DNA of 64,000 nt from Sphingomonas edaphi (GCF_003583725.1 NZ_QXTF01000002.1:372001-436000), one strand, 5' to 3'. Shown: positions 53,423-62,485, counted from the stretch's first letter. The notes: a model not told the origin generated them from the letters alone. Numbers and translations: made by a program.

Positions 53423-54061
53423 ATGATCCTCTACGGTTCGACCATGTCGCCCTATGTCCGCAAGGTTGCTGCCTATGCCGCCGAGAAGGGCATCGAGCTG
53501 GAAATGAAGCCCGTAGGCATGGGCGATCCCGACCCCGCGTTTCGCGCTGCCAGCCCGTTCGGGAAAATGCCGGCACTGGTCGACGGCGATTATGGTTTGG
53601 CCGATTCCAGCGCGATCATCCACTATCTGGAAGCGCGCTTTCCGGAGCCGCAACTGGTCCCCGCTGACCCGCGCGAGCGGGGGCGGGTCATCTGGTTTGA
53701 CGAATGGGCCGACACTATCCTGTTTGCTTGCGGCGCGAAGATGTTCTTCAATCGCGTTGTTGCGCCGCGTTTCCTGGGGCGGGAAGGAGACTTGGCGGCG
53801 GCCGATGCCGCCGAATGCAACGAGCTCCCGCCCTTGCTCGATTATCTGGAGGGCGTCATCCCGGACAGCGGGTATTTGGTCGGCGGCCGATTGACGCTGG
53901 CCGACCTGGCGGTGGCTAGCCCCTTTGCCAACCTGCGCCTGATGAAGGTCGACATCGACGAGGCAAGGCATCCCAAAGTGGCGGCCTATACCAAGGCCAT
54001 TCTCGCGCGCCCGAGCTTCGCGCGGTTCGTGGAGCGCGAGATGGCGTTCCTCGCTAGGTAA
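53423..54061 (+). CDS. Glutathione S-transferase family protein
   Basis: A 212-residue cytosolic protein. The N-terminal thioredoxin-like domain (MILYGSTMSPYVRKVAAYAAEKGIELEMKPV) has the catalytic Ser in STMSPYV, followed by FGKMPALVDGDYGLADSSAIIHYLE for glutathione binding. The all-helical C-terminal domain has YLVGGRLTLADLAVASPFANLRL. Probably conjugates or reduces electrophiles. I use ATG 53423; the open frame to 53402 adds seven residues. Confidence 0.9.
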   Translation: MILYGSTMSPYVRKVAAYAAEKGIELEMKPVGMGDPDPAFRAASPFGKMPALVDGDYGLADSSAIIHYLEARFPEPQLVPADPRERGRVIWFDEWADTILFACGAKMFFNRVVAPRFLGREGDLAAADAAECNELPPLLDYLEGVIPDSGYLVGGRLTLADLAVASPFANLRLMKVDIDEARHPKVAAYTKAILARPSFARFVEREMAFLAR

Positions 54062-54069
54062 CGGGCAAA

Positions 54070-54104
54070 GAAAAGGCCGCGCCCGGCTAACCGGACGCGG
54101 CCCA
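54070..54104 (-). terminator. Intrinsic terminator of the stress-protein gene
   Basis: GGCCGCG (54075-54081) pairs with CGCGGCC (54096-54102), extended by CCGG/CCGG. Read on the minus strand it is followed by TTTTC. It may also end the GST transcript from the other side. Confidence 0.7.
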
Positions 54105-54122
54105 ACTTTCAGCGGTTAAGAC

Positions 54123-54506
54123 TTACTTCCCGTCGGGAGCGCCCTGGCCGTCCTTGCGGAATGATTGGTCGTCATCCTTATTAACGAGTTCGCTGCTCGT
54201 GTCCTGCGAGCCCTGCGAGCCGACAAAGCCGCTTCCTGCTTCGCCCGTCGATTGTTTGCCGAGCGAGGAGCCTTCCACGTCGCTACGCTGCTGCGTAGCG
54301 GTTTCACCGAAGCCCGACTGGGCCGTGCTCGACTGGTCCGACTGACCGGCCGGCGATTGCTGCGACTTGTCGAATTCAGCCTGGCTGCCCTCGCCCGATT
54401 CCGGCTGGCGATCCGAGTGCGTAGAGGAAGGCTGTTGCTGCTGCTGCGACTTGCTGATGTCGGAGTGACTGGCGGTGTTGGGGTTCTGGTTGTCGCGATT
54501 TTCCAT
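54123..54506 (-). CDS. Ser/Gln-rich disordered protein under stress promoter
   Basis: A 127-residue product starting MENRDNQNPNTASHSDISKSQ, with GGAGGAAAT before ATG 54506. It is made of Ser, Gln, Gly, Asp and Thr with repeats such as SQQSPAGQSDQSSTAQS and TGEAGSGFVGSQGSQDTSSELVNKDDDQSFRKDGQGAP. It lacks hydrophobic segments or a fold I know. An EcfG-type promoter upstream and a terminator downstream make it a single-gene stress unit. It may be a hydrophilin-like protectant; that is only inference. Confidence 0.75.
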   Translation of the reverse strand: MENRDNQNPNTASHSDISKSQQQQQPSSTHSDRQPESGEGSQAEFDKSQQSPAGQSDQSSTAQSGFGETATQQRSDVEGSSLGKQSTGEAGSGFVGSQGSQDTSSELVNKDDDQSFRKDGQGAPDGK

Positions 54507-54549
54507 GCTGCATTTCCTCCGTATCTGACCCCACGCTCCTGCCCTGATA

Positions 54550-54575
54550 AACCAAGGAGTCGGGGCGGCCGTTCC
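54550..54575 (-). promoter_or_regulatory. EcfG-type promoter of the Ser/Gln-rich protein gene
   Basis: On the minus strand GGAAC (54575-54571), a 17-base spacer and GGTT (54553-54550) fit the EcfG consensus with one mismatch in the -10 element, 43 bases before the ATG. Confidence 0.55.
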
Positions 54576-54704
54576 CCTCGTCACGGAGGCGTTGCGACCA
54601 GTCGAGGACCATGTCGGGAAGCCGACAATCGCAACGGCGGAATTGCGCCATCGGGCGCGGTGAGGTCCAAGCGGCCTTTGCGACGAGCCGATTAGGCGGA
54701 CACG

Positions 54705-54736
54705 AAAAAAGCCGCCGGGCACCGGGCCCGACGGCT
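54705..54736 (-). terminator. Intrinsic terminator of the rpsF-rpsR-rplI operon
   Basis: AGCCG-C-CGGGC (54710-54720) pairs with GCCCG-A-CGGCT (54726-54736). On the minus strand the stem is followed by TTTTTT (54710-54705), 26 bases after the rplI stop codon. Confidence 0.85.
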
Positions 54737-54761
54737 GATTTCTTGGTCGAAGGAAAGGGCC

Positions 54762-55379
54762 TTAGGCCTCTTCGCCCTCTGCGGCAGCTTCAGCCGGAAC
54801 GGCTTCCGCTTCGTCAGCCTCGGCAATGGTGCCAGGCTCCGCATTTGGATCATAGGCTTCGGTGAAGCCAGCCTCGTCGCGTTCGAACATGGACGCCATC
54901 ACGTCGACGCCCTGCGCCTGCAGCTCGGCCTCTTCGGGCGAGCGGGCGACGTTGACCTTGACGGTCACGCTGACTTCCGGGTGAAGAGCGACCTTCACCT
55001 CGTGCATGCCGATAGCCTTGATCGGCGCCTTGAGCACGACCTGGCTTTTAGCGACCTTGGCGCCTTCAGCTTCCAGCGCCTCGACGATGTCGCGGGCCGA
55101 AACCGAACCGTAAAGCTGGCCGGTGTTGGACGCCTGACGGATCAGCTGCACGGTCTTGCCGTCGACGTCCTTCGACGCCTTTTCGGCATCCGAACGCTTG
55201 GACGCATTGTCGGCTTCGATCTTGGCACGGTTGGCTTCGAAGACCTTCTTGTTCGCCTCATTGGCGCGCAGGGCCTTCTTGTTCGGCAGCAGATAGTTCC
55301 GCGCGAAACCGTTCTTGACGGTGACGACGTCGCCGATCTGACCGAGCTTCTCGACACGTTCGAGCAGGATGACTTCCAT
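54762..55379 (-). CDS. rplI: 50S ribosomal protein L9
   Basis: A 205-residue protein. The N-terminal domain MEVILLERVEKLGQIGDVVTVKNGFARNYLLPNKKAL is diagnostic, followed by the connecting helix and the C-terminal domain LYGSVSARDIVEALEAEG .. IKAIGMHEVKVALHPEVSVTVKVNVARS. A long acidic tail (about residues 160-205, rich in Glu, Ala and Asp) extends beyond the E. coli length, which is common in alphaproteobacteria. Confidence 0.98.
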   Translation of the reverse strand: MEVILLERVEKLGQIGDVVTVKNGFARNYLLPNKKALRANEANKKVFEANRAKIEADNASKRSDAEKASKDVDGKTVQLIRQASNTGQLYGSVSARDIVEALEAEGAKVAKSQVVLKAPIKAIGMHEVKVALHPEVSVTVKVNVARSPEEAELQAQGVDVMASMFERDEAGFTEAYDPNAEPGTIAEADEAEAVPAEAAAEGEEA

Positions 55380-55391
55380 CTCTAGCTCTCC

Positions 55392-55616
55392 TTACTTCAC
55401 GACATAGGGAAGCAGGCCGATGTGGCGGGCGCGCTTGATCGCCTTCGCCAGCTCACGCTGCTTCTTGGTCGACACCGCGGTGATGCGGCTCGGGACGATC
55501 TTGCCACGCTCGGACACGAAGCCCTGCAGCAGACGAACGTCCTTATAGTCGATGCGGGGGGCGTCCTTGCCCGAGAAGGGGCAGGACTTGCGGCGGCGGA
55601 AAAACGGACGTGCCAT
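55392..55616 (-). CDS. rpsR: 30S ribosomal protein S18
   Basis: A 74-residue protein with the conserved [12 protein letters not shown], the central [53 protein letters not shown]. It lies between rpsF and rplI, with three and twelve bases spacing. Normal length. Confidence 0.99.
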   Translation of the reverse strand: MARPFFRRRKSCPFSGKDAPRIDYKDVRLLQGFVSERGKIVPSRITAVSTKKQRELAKAIKRARHIGLLPYVVK

Positions 55617-55619
55617 GGA

Positions 55620-56027
55620 TTAAGCCTCCACTTCTTCGCGCTCACGGCGCGGGCCGCGCGGGCCACGGTCGCCCCGATCGCCACGCTCACCACGTTCGCC
55701 GCGGTCTGACTTGCGCATCATGGCCGAAGGGCCATTCTCGTGCTCGTCTACGCGGATCGTCATGAAGCGGATGATATCTTCGTTGATGCCGGTCTGGCGT
55801 TCCAGTTCGGCAAGCGCCGGAGCCGGGGCATCAATGTCGAGCATGACATAATGCGCCTTGCGGTTCTTGGCGATCTTGTAAGCGAGGCCGCGCAGGCCCC
55901 AGGTTTCGGTCTTGACCACCTTGCCGCCGTTGTCGGCGATAATCTTGGTGGCGTTTTCCGCGAGCGCATCGACCTGTGCCTGGGCAAGGTCCTGGCGCGC
56001 GAGGAAAACATGCTCGTAAAGCGGCAT
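55620..56027 (-). CDS. rpsF: 30S ribosomal protein S6
   Basis: A 135-residue protein starting [14 protein letters not shown] at ATG 56027. The S6 core ([35 protein letters not shown] .. [21 protein letters not shown]) is complete. The tail has Arg/Gly/Asp repeats ([24 protein letters not shown]), a feature seen in several alphaproteobacteria. The longer frame to 56069 lacks homology. It leads the S6-S18-L9 operon; the 188 bases upstream hold its promoter, but no element stands out. Confidence 0.97.
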   Translation of the reverse strand: MPLYEHVFLARQDLAQAQVDALAENATKIIADNGGKVVKTETWGLRGLAYKIAKNRKAHYVMLDIDAPAPALAELERQTGINEDIIRFMTIRVDEHENGPSAMMRKSDRGERGERGDRGDRGPRGPRREREEVEA

Positions 56028-56215
56028 GTTTATGCACCTATGTTGGCCGATCGCTGACGCCCGCACCATGCGAGACGCCCCTCCGGCTGTCGTTCAAACA
56101 TTAAGGCCGCGCGAAGACTGGCTCCGGCGGCTGGCGGCCCTATGCCGGAAAGTGGTTCCAAAGGCAAGCCGCGCGGGGACTTGACCGGCGAGGGCAATCG
56201 GCGGCCAATGCGGCT

Positions 56216-57331
56216 ATGACGACTCCGATCGACTGGGCGGAGCGTGCCCGGGATGTAGCCGGGATTGTCCGCGGCCATGCCACGGCCCACGACGAGGACG
56301 ACAGCTTTGTCTCCGAAGGCTATGCGGCGATTAAGGAAGCCAGCTTGCTGAAAGCGATGGTGCCGGTAAGCCTCGGCGGGCACGGCGCCTCGATCGGCGA
56401 AATCTGCGAGGCGATCCGGATTATCGGGCAGGTCTGCGGTTCGACCGCGCTGGCGTTTTCCATGCACAGCCACCTCGTTGGGACGGCCGCGTGGCGCCTA
56501 ACTCACCAAGGTGCGCTTACGGAGCCGCTGCTGCGCAAAGTCGCCGAGGGCTGTGTGCTGGTATCGAGCGGGGGCTCCGATTGGCTGCAAAGCGGCGGTA
56601 CAGCCACCAAGACCGAGGGCGGCTTCCTGGTCACTGCGCGCAAACCCTTTTCCAGCGGATCGCCCGCGGCCGACCTGCTGGTGACCAGCGCTGTTTACGA
56701 CGACCCCGAGGTGGGGCCGACGGTTCTCCATTTCGCCGTTCCGCTGAAGGGCGAGGGTGTCGAATATGTCGAGACGTGGCGGGTTATGGGGATGCGCGGT
56801 ACGGGATCGAACGACATCGTGCTGAAAGACGTGTTCGTGCCCGACGCTGCGATTTCGGGCCGGCGGCCGAAGGGCAAATGGCACATGCTGTTCCACGCCA
56901 TCAGCATGATCGCGCTACCGTTGATCTACTCCGCCTATGTCGGTGTCGCCGAAAGCGCGCGGGACAAGGCGGTCGAGACTGCTAGGAAGCGACCGCCCGA
57001 CCGGCACTTGCCGATTCTGGTCGGCGAGATGGACAATGCGCTTCGGGGCGCGCGGCTGGCGCACGGACGGATGGTTGAGTTAGCCGATCATGGGTCGCCG
57101 GGTCCCGATACGACCAATGAAGTCACTAGCCTTAGGACCTTGGTTGGTAATGGAGCGATCCGGACGGTCGAGCGGGCGATGATGGTCGCGGGCGGATCGG
57201 CCTTTTACCGGTCGTCGGACATCGAGCGGGCGTTCAGGGATGTACAGGCTGCCCGCTATCATCCGCTGCAGGAGAAGGTTCAGCTGGAATATTCCGGGCG
57301 AATGGCGCTCGGCTGGGATATCGACGGCTAG
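56216..57331 (+). CDS. Acyl-CoA dehydrogenase family flavoprotein
   Basis: A 371-residue protein with the family domains: N-terminal helices (MVPVSLGGHGASIGEICEAIRIIGQVCGSTALAFSMHSHLVG), a middle beta-domain with ETWRVMGMRGTGSNDIVLKDVFVPD, and the C-terminal helical domain (TSLRTLVGNGAIRTVERAMMVAGGSAFYRSSDIERAFRDVQAARYHPLQEKVQ). The typical catalytic Glu is not evident, and the pattern is closer to the DszC/HpaA-like monooxygenase side of the superfamily. Substrate unknown. It ends four bases before the convergent cyclase gene. Confidence 0.87.
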   Translation: MTTPIDWAERARDVAGIVRGHATAHDEDDSFVSEGYAAIKEASLLKAMVPVSLGGHGASIGEICEAIRIIGQVCGSTALAFSMHSHLVGTAAWRLTHQGALTEPLLRKVAEGCVLVSSGGSDWLQSGGTATKTEGGFLVTARKPFSSGSPAADLLVTSAVYDDPEVGPTVLHFAVPLKGEGVEYVETWRVMGMRGTGSNDIVLKDVFVPDAAISGRRPKGKWHMLFHAISMIALPLIYSAYVGVAESARDKAVETARKRPPDRHLPILVGEMDNALRGARLAHGRMVELADHGSPGPDTTNEVTSLRTLVGNGAIRTVERAMMVAGGSAFYRSSDIERAFRDVQAARYHPLQEKVQLEYSGRMALGWDIDG

Positions 57332-57335
57332 CGGA

Positions 57336-58166
57336 TTAGCAGAGGATGCGCACCGAGTGGGTGTGCACGGGCGCCTCGAACCCCTTGATGTCGCGCGGTC
57401 CTGCATTGTCGAATTTTAGGCCCTTCCCGATGCACAGGTCGGCGATCACGTTCGAGACAAGCACCTGACCCGGGTCGGCCTGCGCGCACAGGCGTGCGGC
57501 GAGCTGGACTGTGGAGCCGAAAAGATCGTCGTTCTGTTCTACCGGCTCGCCCGCGCTAATGCCGATGCGGACCGTCACCGGGTGATCGACCTCTTCATTG
57601 TGATCGCGCAGCGCGGCCTGGATCTGGCAGGCGGCACGTACGGCGCTGGCAGCGGAGAAGAAGGACGCCATGATGCCGTCGCCGGTGTGCTTTACCTCCT
57701 TGCCGGCATTGGCCTCGAGAGCATCGCGAACAATCTTGTCGTGAGCATTGAGCACGGCGAGCGCAACATCGTCACCGAAACGCGACGTGATTTCAGTTGA
57801 GCCGACGATGTCGGTGAACATGACAGTCCGTACACCAGGATCACGTGGGCCCGTCGCAGCGCCGGGGATTAAGGCGGCGCCACCGGCGTCGAGGGCGGAA
57901 TGCCCCATGAAGCTGTCGACTAGTTCCGGATCAACCTCGATCAGCTTTTCAGCGACCATGCCGTGCGCCTGTTCATGGACGCAGCGGGCGGCTTCCGCCG
58001 ACGGCGCCTCGACAAGGCAGAACAGTTTTCCGCAATCCTGGTTGAACCAGTATTTCAAATATTCGACATCGTAACGGTCCTGGATTTCCAGATCGGAGAT
58101 ATGCGCTTTGGCAACGTCCTCCGCGTTGGCCCCGCTGACCGTGTGGATGTCCATGTAGAGCGGCAT
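57336..58166 (-). CDS. DUF4242-class III nucleotide cyclase fusion protein
   Basis: A 276-residue soluble protein. Residues 1-85 (MPLYMDIHTVSGANAEDVAKAHISDLEIQDRYDVEYLKYWFNQDCGKLFCLVEAPSAEAARCVHEQAHG) form a DUF4242-type domain, known as a nickel-binding small protein in Streptomyces. Residues 108-270 form the cyclase: metal-binding Asp in FTDIVGST and KHTGDGIMASF, Lys before the second motif, and GSTVQLAARL, where Gln replaces the usual Asn. Activity is plausible but not certain. The regulator domain probably controls the cyclase. Confidence 0.85.
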   Translation of the reverse strand: MPLYMDIHTVSGANAEDVAKAHISDLEIQDRYDVEYLKYWFNQDCGKLFCLVEAPSAEAARCVHEQAHGMVAEKLIEVDPELVDSFMGHSALDAGGAALIPGAATGPRDPGVRTVMFTDIVGSTEITSRFGDDVALAVLNAHDKIVRDALEANAGKEVKHTGDGIMASFFSAASAVRAACQIQAALRDHNEEVDHPVTVRIGISAGEPVEQNDDLFGSTVQLAARLCAQADPGQVLVSNVIADLCIGKGLKFDNAGPRDIKGFEAPVHTHSVRILC

Positions 58167-58259
58167 GGGAATTGGCCTCCCCCGTTACGCTAGATTGCAT
58201 ACATTTATTTGCGCAGCGGGCCAATTGCCGTGAGCGGCGTCCGGTGGCATTTTCTGGCG

Positions 58260-59429
58260 ATGGCAACCTCATTGAAGTCCGTCGCCCCGACGCTCGATCC
58301 GCTCGACGGCGTCAGCCTGCCAGGCTGGCTTTACCACGACCCCGAGTTTTTCGAGGCCGAGAGGAAGGCCTTCCTTCGCGCGTCGCCTCAGGTCGTGTGC
58401 CATGAAAGCGAGATCGCCAGTGCCGGCGAATGGCGATCGATCGATTATCTCGGCGAAAGCGTCATCGTCATTCGCGGAGACGATGGCGAGGTGCGGGCCT
58501 TTACCAACGTTTGCCGCCACCGAGGATCACGCCTTGTCGACGGGGAAGGCGGGTGCGCGAAGGTGCTGACCTGCCCCTATCACGCGTGGAGCTACGGCCG
58601 CGACGGGCGGCTGGTCGGAGTCATGCACCGGCATGAGTATCCCGGGCTGCAAACGGATAAGCTTGGGCTCGTGCCAGTCGCGCTGGAAAGTTGGCGGGGA
58701 TTCCTGTTTGTTAGGCTGGAAGAGGGCCTGCCGAGCGTCGCAGAGATGATGGCGCCGTACGACGAGGAAGTGGCGCCTTACCGGTTCGAGGAACTGCGGG
58801 CGATCGGGCGAGTGACGCTTCGGCCCCGGGCGCTCAACTGGAAGACCATCGCCGACAATTATTCCGACCATTTACACATTCCGGTCGGCCATCCCGGGCT
58901 GACCCGTCTATTCGGCAGAAGCTATGGTGTAGAGGCCGGCGAATGGGTCGACCGGATGCAGGGCGACCTTCGTGAGGACGAGTCCGGTAACCCGTCGGAG
59001 CGCGCCTATCAGCGGCTGCTGCCAGACACTCCGCACCTGCCGGAGAGCCATCGACGCAAGTGGCTTTATTACAAGCTGTTCCCCTGTATCGCGTTCGACA
59101 TTTATCCGGACCAGGTCGACTTCATGCAGTGGCTTCCAGTTACGGCCACCACGAGCGTGATCCGCGAGATCAGCTATGCGCTGCCCGACCACCGCCGCGA
59201 GATGAAGGCGGCGCGCTACCTCAACTGGCGGATCAACCGGCGGGTGAATGCCGAGGACACCGAGCTGATCGCTCGCGTGCAAGAAGGCATGGGTAGCCCC
59301 AGCTATGTCCCGGGCCCCTTGGGCGTATCGGAAGTATCGCTTCGAAGCTTCGCGCAGAAGCTGCGGCGGCTTATTCCCGAGGCGCGGCTGGAGCGTCCGC
59401 CATCGCCGGGCTGGGCCCGGTCGAACTGA
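58260..59429 (+). CDS. Rieske [2Fe-2S] aromatic ring-hydroxylating oxygenase, alpha subunit
   Basis: A 389-residue protein with the Rieske domain (Cys and His in VCRHRGSRL and CPYHAWSY) and the catalytic domain, in which NWKTIADNYSDHLHIPVGHPGL gives the iron-binding His residues. Choline-monooxygenase- or dicamba-like relatives share this layout. I start it at ATG 58260 (MATSLKS); GTG 58230 and TTG 58209 are further upstream. No reductase or ferredoxin gene is adjacent. Its last 59 bases overlap the convergent permease gene. Confidence 0.92.
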   Translation: MATSLKSVAPTLDPLDGVSLPGWLYHDPEFFEAERKAFLRASPQVVCHESEIASAGEWRSIDYLGESVIVIRGDDGEVRAFTNVCRHRGSRLVDGEGGCAKVLTCPYHAWSYGRDGRLVGVMHRHEYPGLQTDKLGLVPVALESWRGFLFVRLEEGLPSVAEMMAPYDEEVAPYRFEELRAIGRVTLRPRALNWKTIADNYSDHLHIPVGHPGLTRLFGRSYGVEAGEWVDRMQGDLREDESGNPSERAYQRLLPDTPHLPESHRRKWLYYKLFPCIAFDIYPDQVDFMQWLPVTATTSVIREISYALPDHRREMKAARYLNWRINRRVNAEDTELIARVQEGMGSPSYVPGPLGVSEVSLRSFAQKLRRLIPEARLERPPSPGWARSN

Positions 59430-60714
59430 AGCGGCGCGACAGCCAACGGATCGGCAGGCCCACGAGCGCTAGCGCAACGCCCCACAGCGTTGCTTCCAAA
59501 CCGGCGCCGACGAACATCGCCAGAGAGTAGATAAGGGCAATAACTGTGATCCCAGCCCAGCGGCCGGTGGCGCCCAGCTTCAGCGCGGCGGCGGAGCAAA
59601 CGGCGTAGAGGACAAGCGACGCAACGGTCGAAATCAGCGCAATGAAAACATAGACTGAGACGAAACTCTCCGACGTGCTCGCCAGAACCAGGATGGCAGC
59701 CACTACGGCGCCGACCAGCAGGGAGCCGACCGGAACTCCGGCCGCATTTGTCTTGCGGAACAGAGCGGGAAGGTCGTTAGCGCCGGCAATTGATTGCCCG
59801 ACCTCGGCCGAGAGCAGCAGCAGCGCGTTGCACGTCCCGAATGCGCTGATCGCGGCAATGACGGCGACGATAATGCCGGCGGTAGAACCCATGATCGGCG
59901 CAATGGCATCCGCGAAGGGAGCGCTGCTCTTTTCGGCCAGTACGCTGGGCAACAGCATCAAGGTAGCGACCGTCGCGGTGAGGTAGATAATGCCTGTAAA
60001 ACCCGTGCCTAAAATTGTCGCGCGTGGCACGGTGTGGCTGGCATCCTCAGTCACATTCGCGGTCACGGTCGCTGCTTCGAAGCCGGTCAGCGAGAAGAGC
60101 ATCAGGGCAGCGGCGGCCGCAATGCCCCCTAGCGTGACGGGTACGTTCTGCAGTGGCTCGACCGGCGTGCCGCTGCCGAACCGCGCCGCGACCAGCAGCA
60201 CCACCGCGAACAAAGGGATGACCTTGATGAGCGTCGCAGCAAGCTGGACCCAGCCGGCCGAGCGCGCGCCGGTGAGGTTGATGAGGGTCAGGATAGCGAT
60301 CGAACCCAATCCAACGATCGTCAGGCCGGTGCCGGACGCTGCCCCCGGAACGACGTGGCCCATGGCGCCGGCAACGGCAACCGCCACGGCCGCGACCCCG
60401 GTCCATTGGGAGATGAGGTAGCTCCACAAAGTAAGAAACGCTGATGTTTCGCCGAACGCCTGTTGCACATAGGCGAATGGACCGCCCGGGATTTTTGCCG
60501 ACAGCTTGGCGAAGGCAACGGCCAAGCACATTGTGCCGCCAATGGTGATTAGGAAGGCGATCACCAGGTTGGGGCCATAAGGCGCCAGCGTGGTCGGCAG
60601 CAGGTAAATGCCCGATCCGATCATCGTTCCTATGACCATCGCCATGCTCATCCAGCTGCCAAGGCGCTTGGAGGGAGGAGGTGCTGGCGGCAGAATGTCG
60701 GGCTGGTCGGTCAT
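59371..60714 (-). CDS. APC-family amino-acid permease
   Basis: A 447-residue inner-membrane transporter with 12 hydrophobic segments. The first segment MAMVIGTMIGSGIYLLPTTLAPYGPN is the family signature, followed by AKLSAKIPGGPFAYVQQAFGETSAFL. The TGFEAATVTANVTEDASHTVPRATILGTG region is the central conserved loop. It resembles arginine/agmatine or basic amino-acid exchangers (AdiC/CadB type). Start ATG 60714 (MTDQPD); ATG 60750 is possible. Substrate unknown. Confidence 0.9.
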   Translation of the reverse strand: MTDQPDILPPAPPPSKRLGSWMSMAMVIGTMIGSGIYLLPTTLAPYGPNLVIAFLITIGGTMCLAVAFAKLSAKIPGGPFAYVQQAFGETSAFLTLWSYLISQWTGVAAVAVAVAGAMGHVVPGAASGTGLTIVGLGSIAILTLINLTGARSAGWVQLAATLIKVIPLFAVVLLVAARFGSGTPVEPLQNVPVTLGGIAAAAALMLFSLTGFEAATVTANVTEDASHTVPRATILGTGFTGIIYLTATVATLMLLPSVLAEKSSAPFADAIAPIMGSTAGIIVAVIAAISAFGTCNALLLLSAEVGQSIAGANDLPALFRKTNAAGVPVGSLLVGAVVAAILVLASTSESFVSVYVFIALISTVASLVLYAVCSAAALKLGATGRWAGITVIALIYSLAMFVGAGLEATLWGVALALVGLPIRWLSRRFSSTGPSPAMADAPAAPRE

Positions 60715-60796
60715 TCCGGCGGGCTTTGCACTGTTGGGCGGGGTTGGCAATCTACGATCCCGGGCCTAACCGCGCCACGACGCAAAGGGGAGAATG

Positions 60797-61735
60797 ATGC
60801 GAGCATTTCTATTTCCCGGCCAGGGTAGCCAGTCGGTCGGCATGGGCGCGGCGCTGGCCGAAGCAAGCGCCACCGCGCGCGAGGTTTTCGGCGAAGTCGA
60901 TGAGGCGCTGGGTCAGCACCTGTTCAAGCTAATGCGCGAAGGTCCGGAGGACGACCTCAAGTTAACCGAAAACGCGCAGCCGGCGATCATGGCGCACGCA
61001 CTTGCTGTCTATACCGTACTAACGCGCGAAGGTGGGTTGTCCCTTGAGAAGGCAGCGCATTTCGTCGCGGGGCACAGTTTGGGGGAATATTCTGCGCTGG
61101 CGGCGGCGGGCTCGTTTGACCTCGCCACAACCGCGAAACTGCTGAAACTCCGCGGGCAAGCGATGCAGGCGGCGGTACCCGTCGGTGAAGGTGCGATGGC
61201 CGCTCTGCTTGGTGCCGACCTTGAATTGGCGCAGCGGATTGCTGCCACTGCGGCCGAGGGCGAAATCTGCACGGTCGCAAATGACAATGATCCCAGCCAG
61301 GTCGTGCTTTCGGGGCACAAGGGTGCAATCGACAGGGCCATTGCGCTGGCCAAGGACATGGGCGCCAAGCGCGCCGTGCCGCTGCCGGTATCGGCGCCGT
61401 TCCACTGCCCCCTGATGCAGCCGGCTGCGGATGCAATGGCGGACGCGCTGGCGAAGACCGAGATCGGTGCTCCTATTGTCCCGCTCTACGCCAATGTCAC
61501 TGCGCAGCCGGTGGCCGATCCCGCTACCATCCGCGACCAGCTGGTCGAGCAGGTGACGGGCATGGTTCGGTGGCGGGAGAGCATCGCCAACATGGCTGCT
61601 GCCGGCGTCGAGGAATTCGTCGAGCTTGGCGGCAAGGTGCTCGGCCCAATGGTTAAGCGCATCGCGCCGGATGCAAAGGTGACCAGCGTGGTCACGATTG
61701 AAGATATTGAAGCGATTGCGAAGGAGCTCGCCTGA
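60797..61735 (+). CDS. fabD: Malonyl-CoA:acyl carrier protein transacylase
   Basis: A 312-residue enzyme that loads malonate onto acyl carrier protein. The pattern MRAFLFPGQGSQSVGMG, LTENAQPAIMAHALAVY, catalytic Ser in VAGHSLGEYSALAAAGS and His in VSAPFHCPLMQPAA is complete. Two ATGs lie at 60794 and 60797; GGGGAG at 60786 fits the second. It overlaps fabG by one base (TGATG). FabD and AccD, both in this window, belong to the same pathway. Confidence 0.97.
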   Translation: MRAFLFPGQGSQSVGMGAALAEASATAREVFGEVDEALGQHLFKLMREGPEDDLKLTENAQPAIMAHALAVYTVLTREGGLSLEKAAHFVAGHSLGEYSALAAAGSFDLATTAKLLKLRGQAMQAAVPVGEGAMAALLGADLELAQRIAATAAEGEICTVANDNDPSQVVLSGHKGAIDRAIALAKDMGAKRAVPLPVSAPFHCPLMQPAADAMADALAKTEIGAPIVPLYANVTAQPVADPATIRDQLVEQVTGMVRWRESIANMAAAGVEEFVELGGKVLGPMVKRIAPDAKVTSVVTIEDIEAIAKELA

Positions 61736-62472
61736 TGTTCGATCTTACCGGAATGACGGCGCTGGTGACCGGTGCGAGCGGTGGCCTTGGCAGCGCCATC
61801 GCAAAGTCGCTGGCGGTCCAAGGTGCGCGACTTGCGCTATCTGGCTCGAATGAAGCGAAGCTGCAGGCGTTCGCGAAGGAACTGGGCGGCGACCATGCGA
61901 CGCTGGTCTGCAACCTGTCCGACCCGGGTGAGGTCGATCAACTCGTCCCGCGCGCGGTGGAGGCGCTCGGCAGGATCGACATCCTCGTCAACAATGCCGG
62001 AATCACGCGTGATAATTTGGCCATGCGCATGAAGGACGAGGAGTTTTCCGACGTTCTGAAGGTGAATCTCGAAGCCGCGTTCCGCCTAATGCGTGCGGCT
62101 ATGAAACCGATGATGAAGGCCCGCCACGGCCGCATCATCAACATTACCTCGGTGGTCGGCGTGACCGGTAACCCGGGACAAGCCAATTATGTTGCCTCCA
62201 AGGCGGGGCTCATCGGCATGTCGAAATCCTTCGCACAGGAGGTCGCCAGTCGCGGAATCACGGTCAACTGCGTCGCGCCGGGTTTCATGACGTCTGCGAT
62301 GACCGACGCACTGACTGATGCGCAGAAAGAAGCCATCCTGTCCAAGATTCCGACGGGCGCGATGGGAACGGGTGACGACATTGGAGCGGCTGTCGTTTAT
62401 CTCGCGTCGAAGGAAGCCGGATATGTTACCGGCCAGACACTCCACGTGAATGGTGGGATGGCAATGCCGTAA
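61735..62472 (+). CDS. fabG: 3-oxoacyl-[acyl-carrier-protein] reductase
   Basis: A 245-residue NADPH-dependent short-chain reductase. The cofactor motif is TGASGGLGSAIAKSLA with NNAGITRDNLAMRMKDEEF, and the catalytic Ser-Tyr-Lys lies in INITSVVGVTGNPGQANYVASKAGLIG. The C-terminal GYVTGQTLHVNGGMAM is typical of FabG. It is coupled to fabD. acpP and fabF, which often follow, are not seen here. Confidence 0.96.
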   Translation: MFDLTGMTALVTGASGGLGSAIAKSLAVQGARLALSGSNEAKLQAFAKELGGDHATLVCNLSDPGEVDQLVPRAVEALGRIDILVNNAGITRDNLAMRMKDEEFSDVLKVNLEAAFRLMRAAMKPMMKARHGRIINITSVVGVTGNPGQANYVASKAGLIGMSKSFAQEVASRGITVNCVAPGFMTSAMTDALTDAQKEAILSKIPTGAMGTGDDIGAAVVYLASKEAGYVTGQTLHVNGGMAMP

Positions 62473-62485
62473 GGGCAAGCTATCG

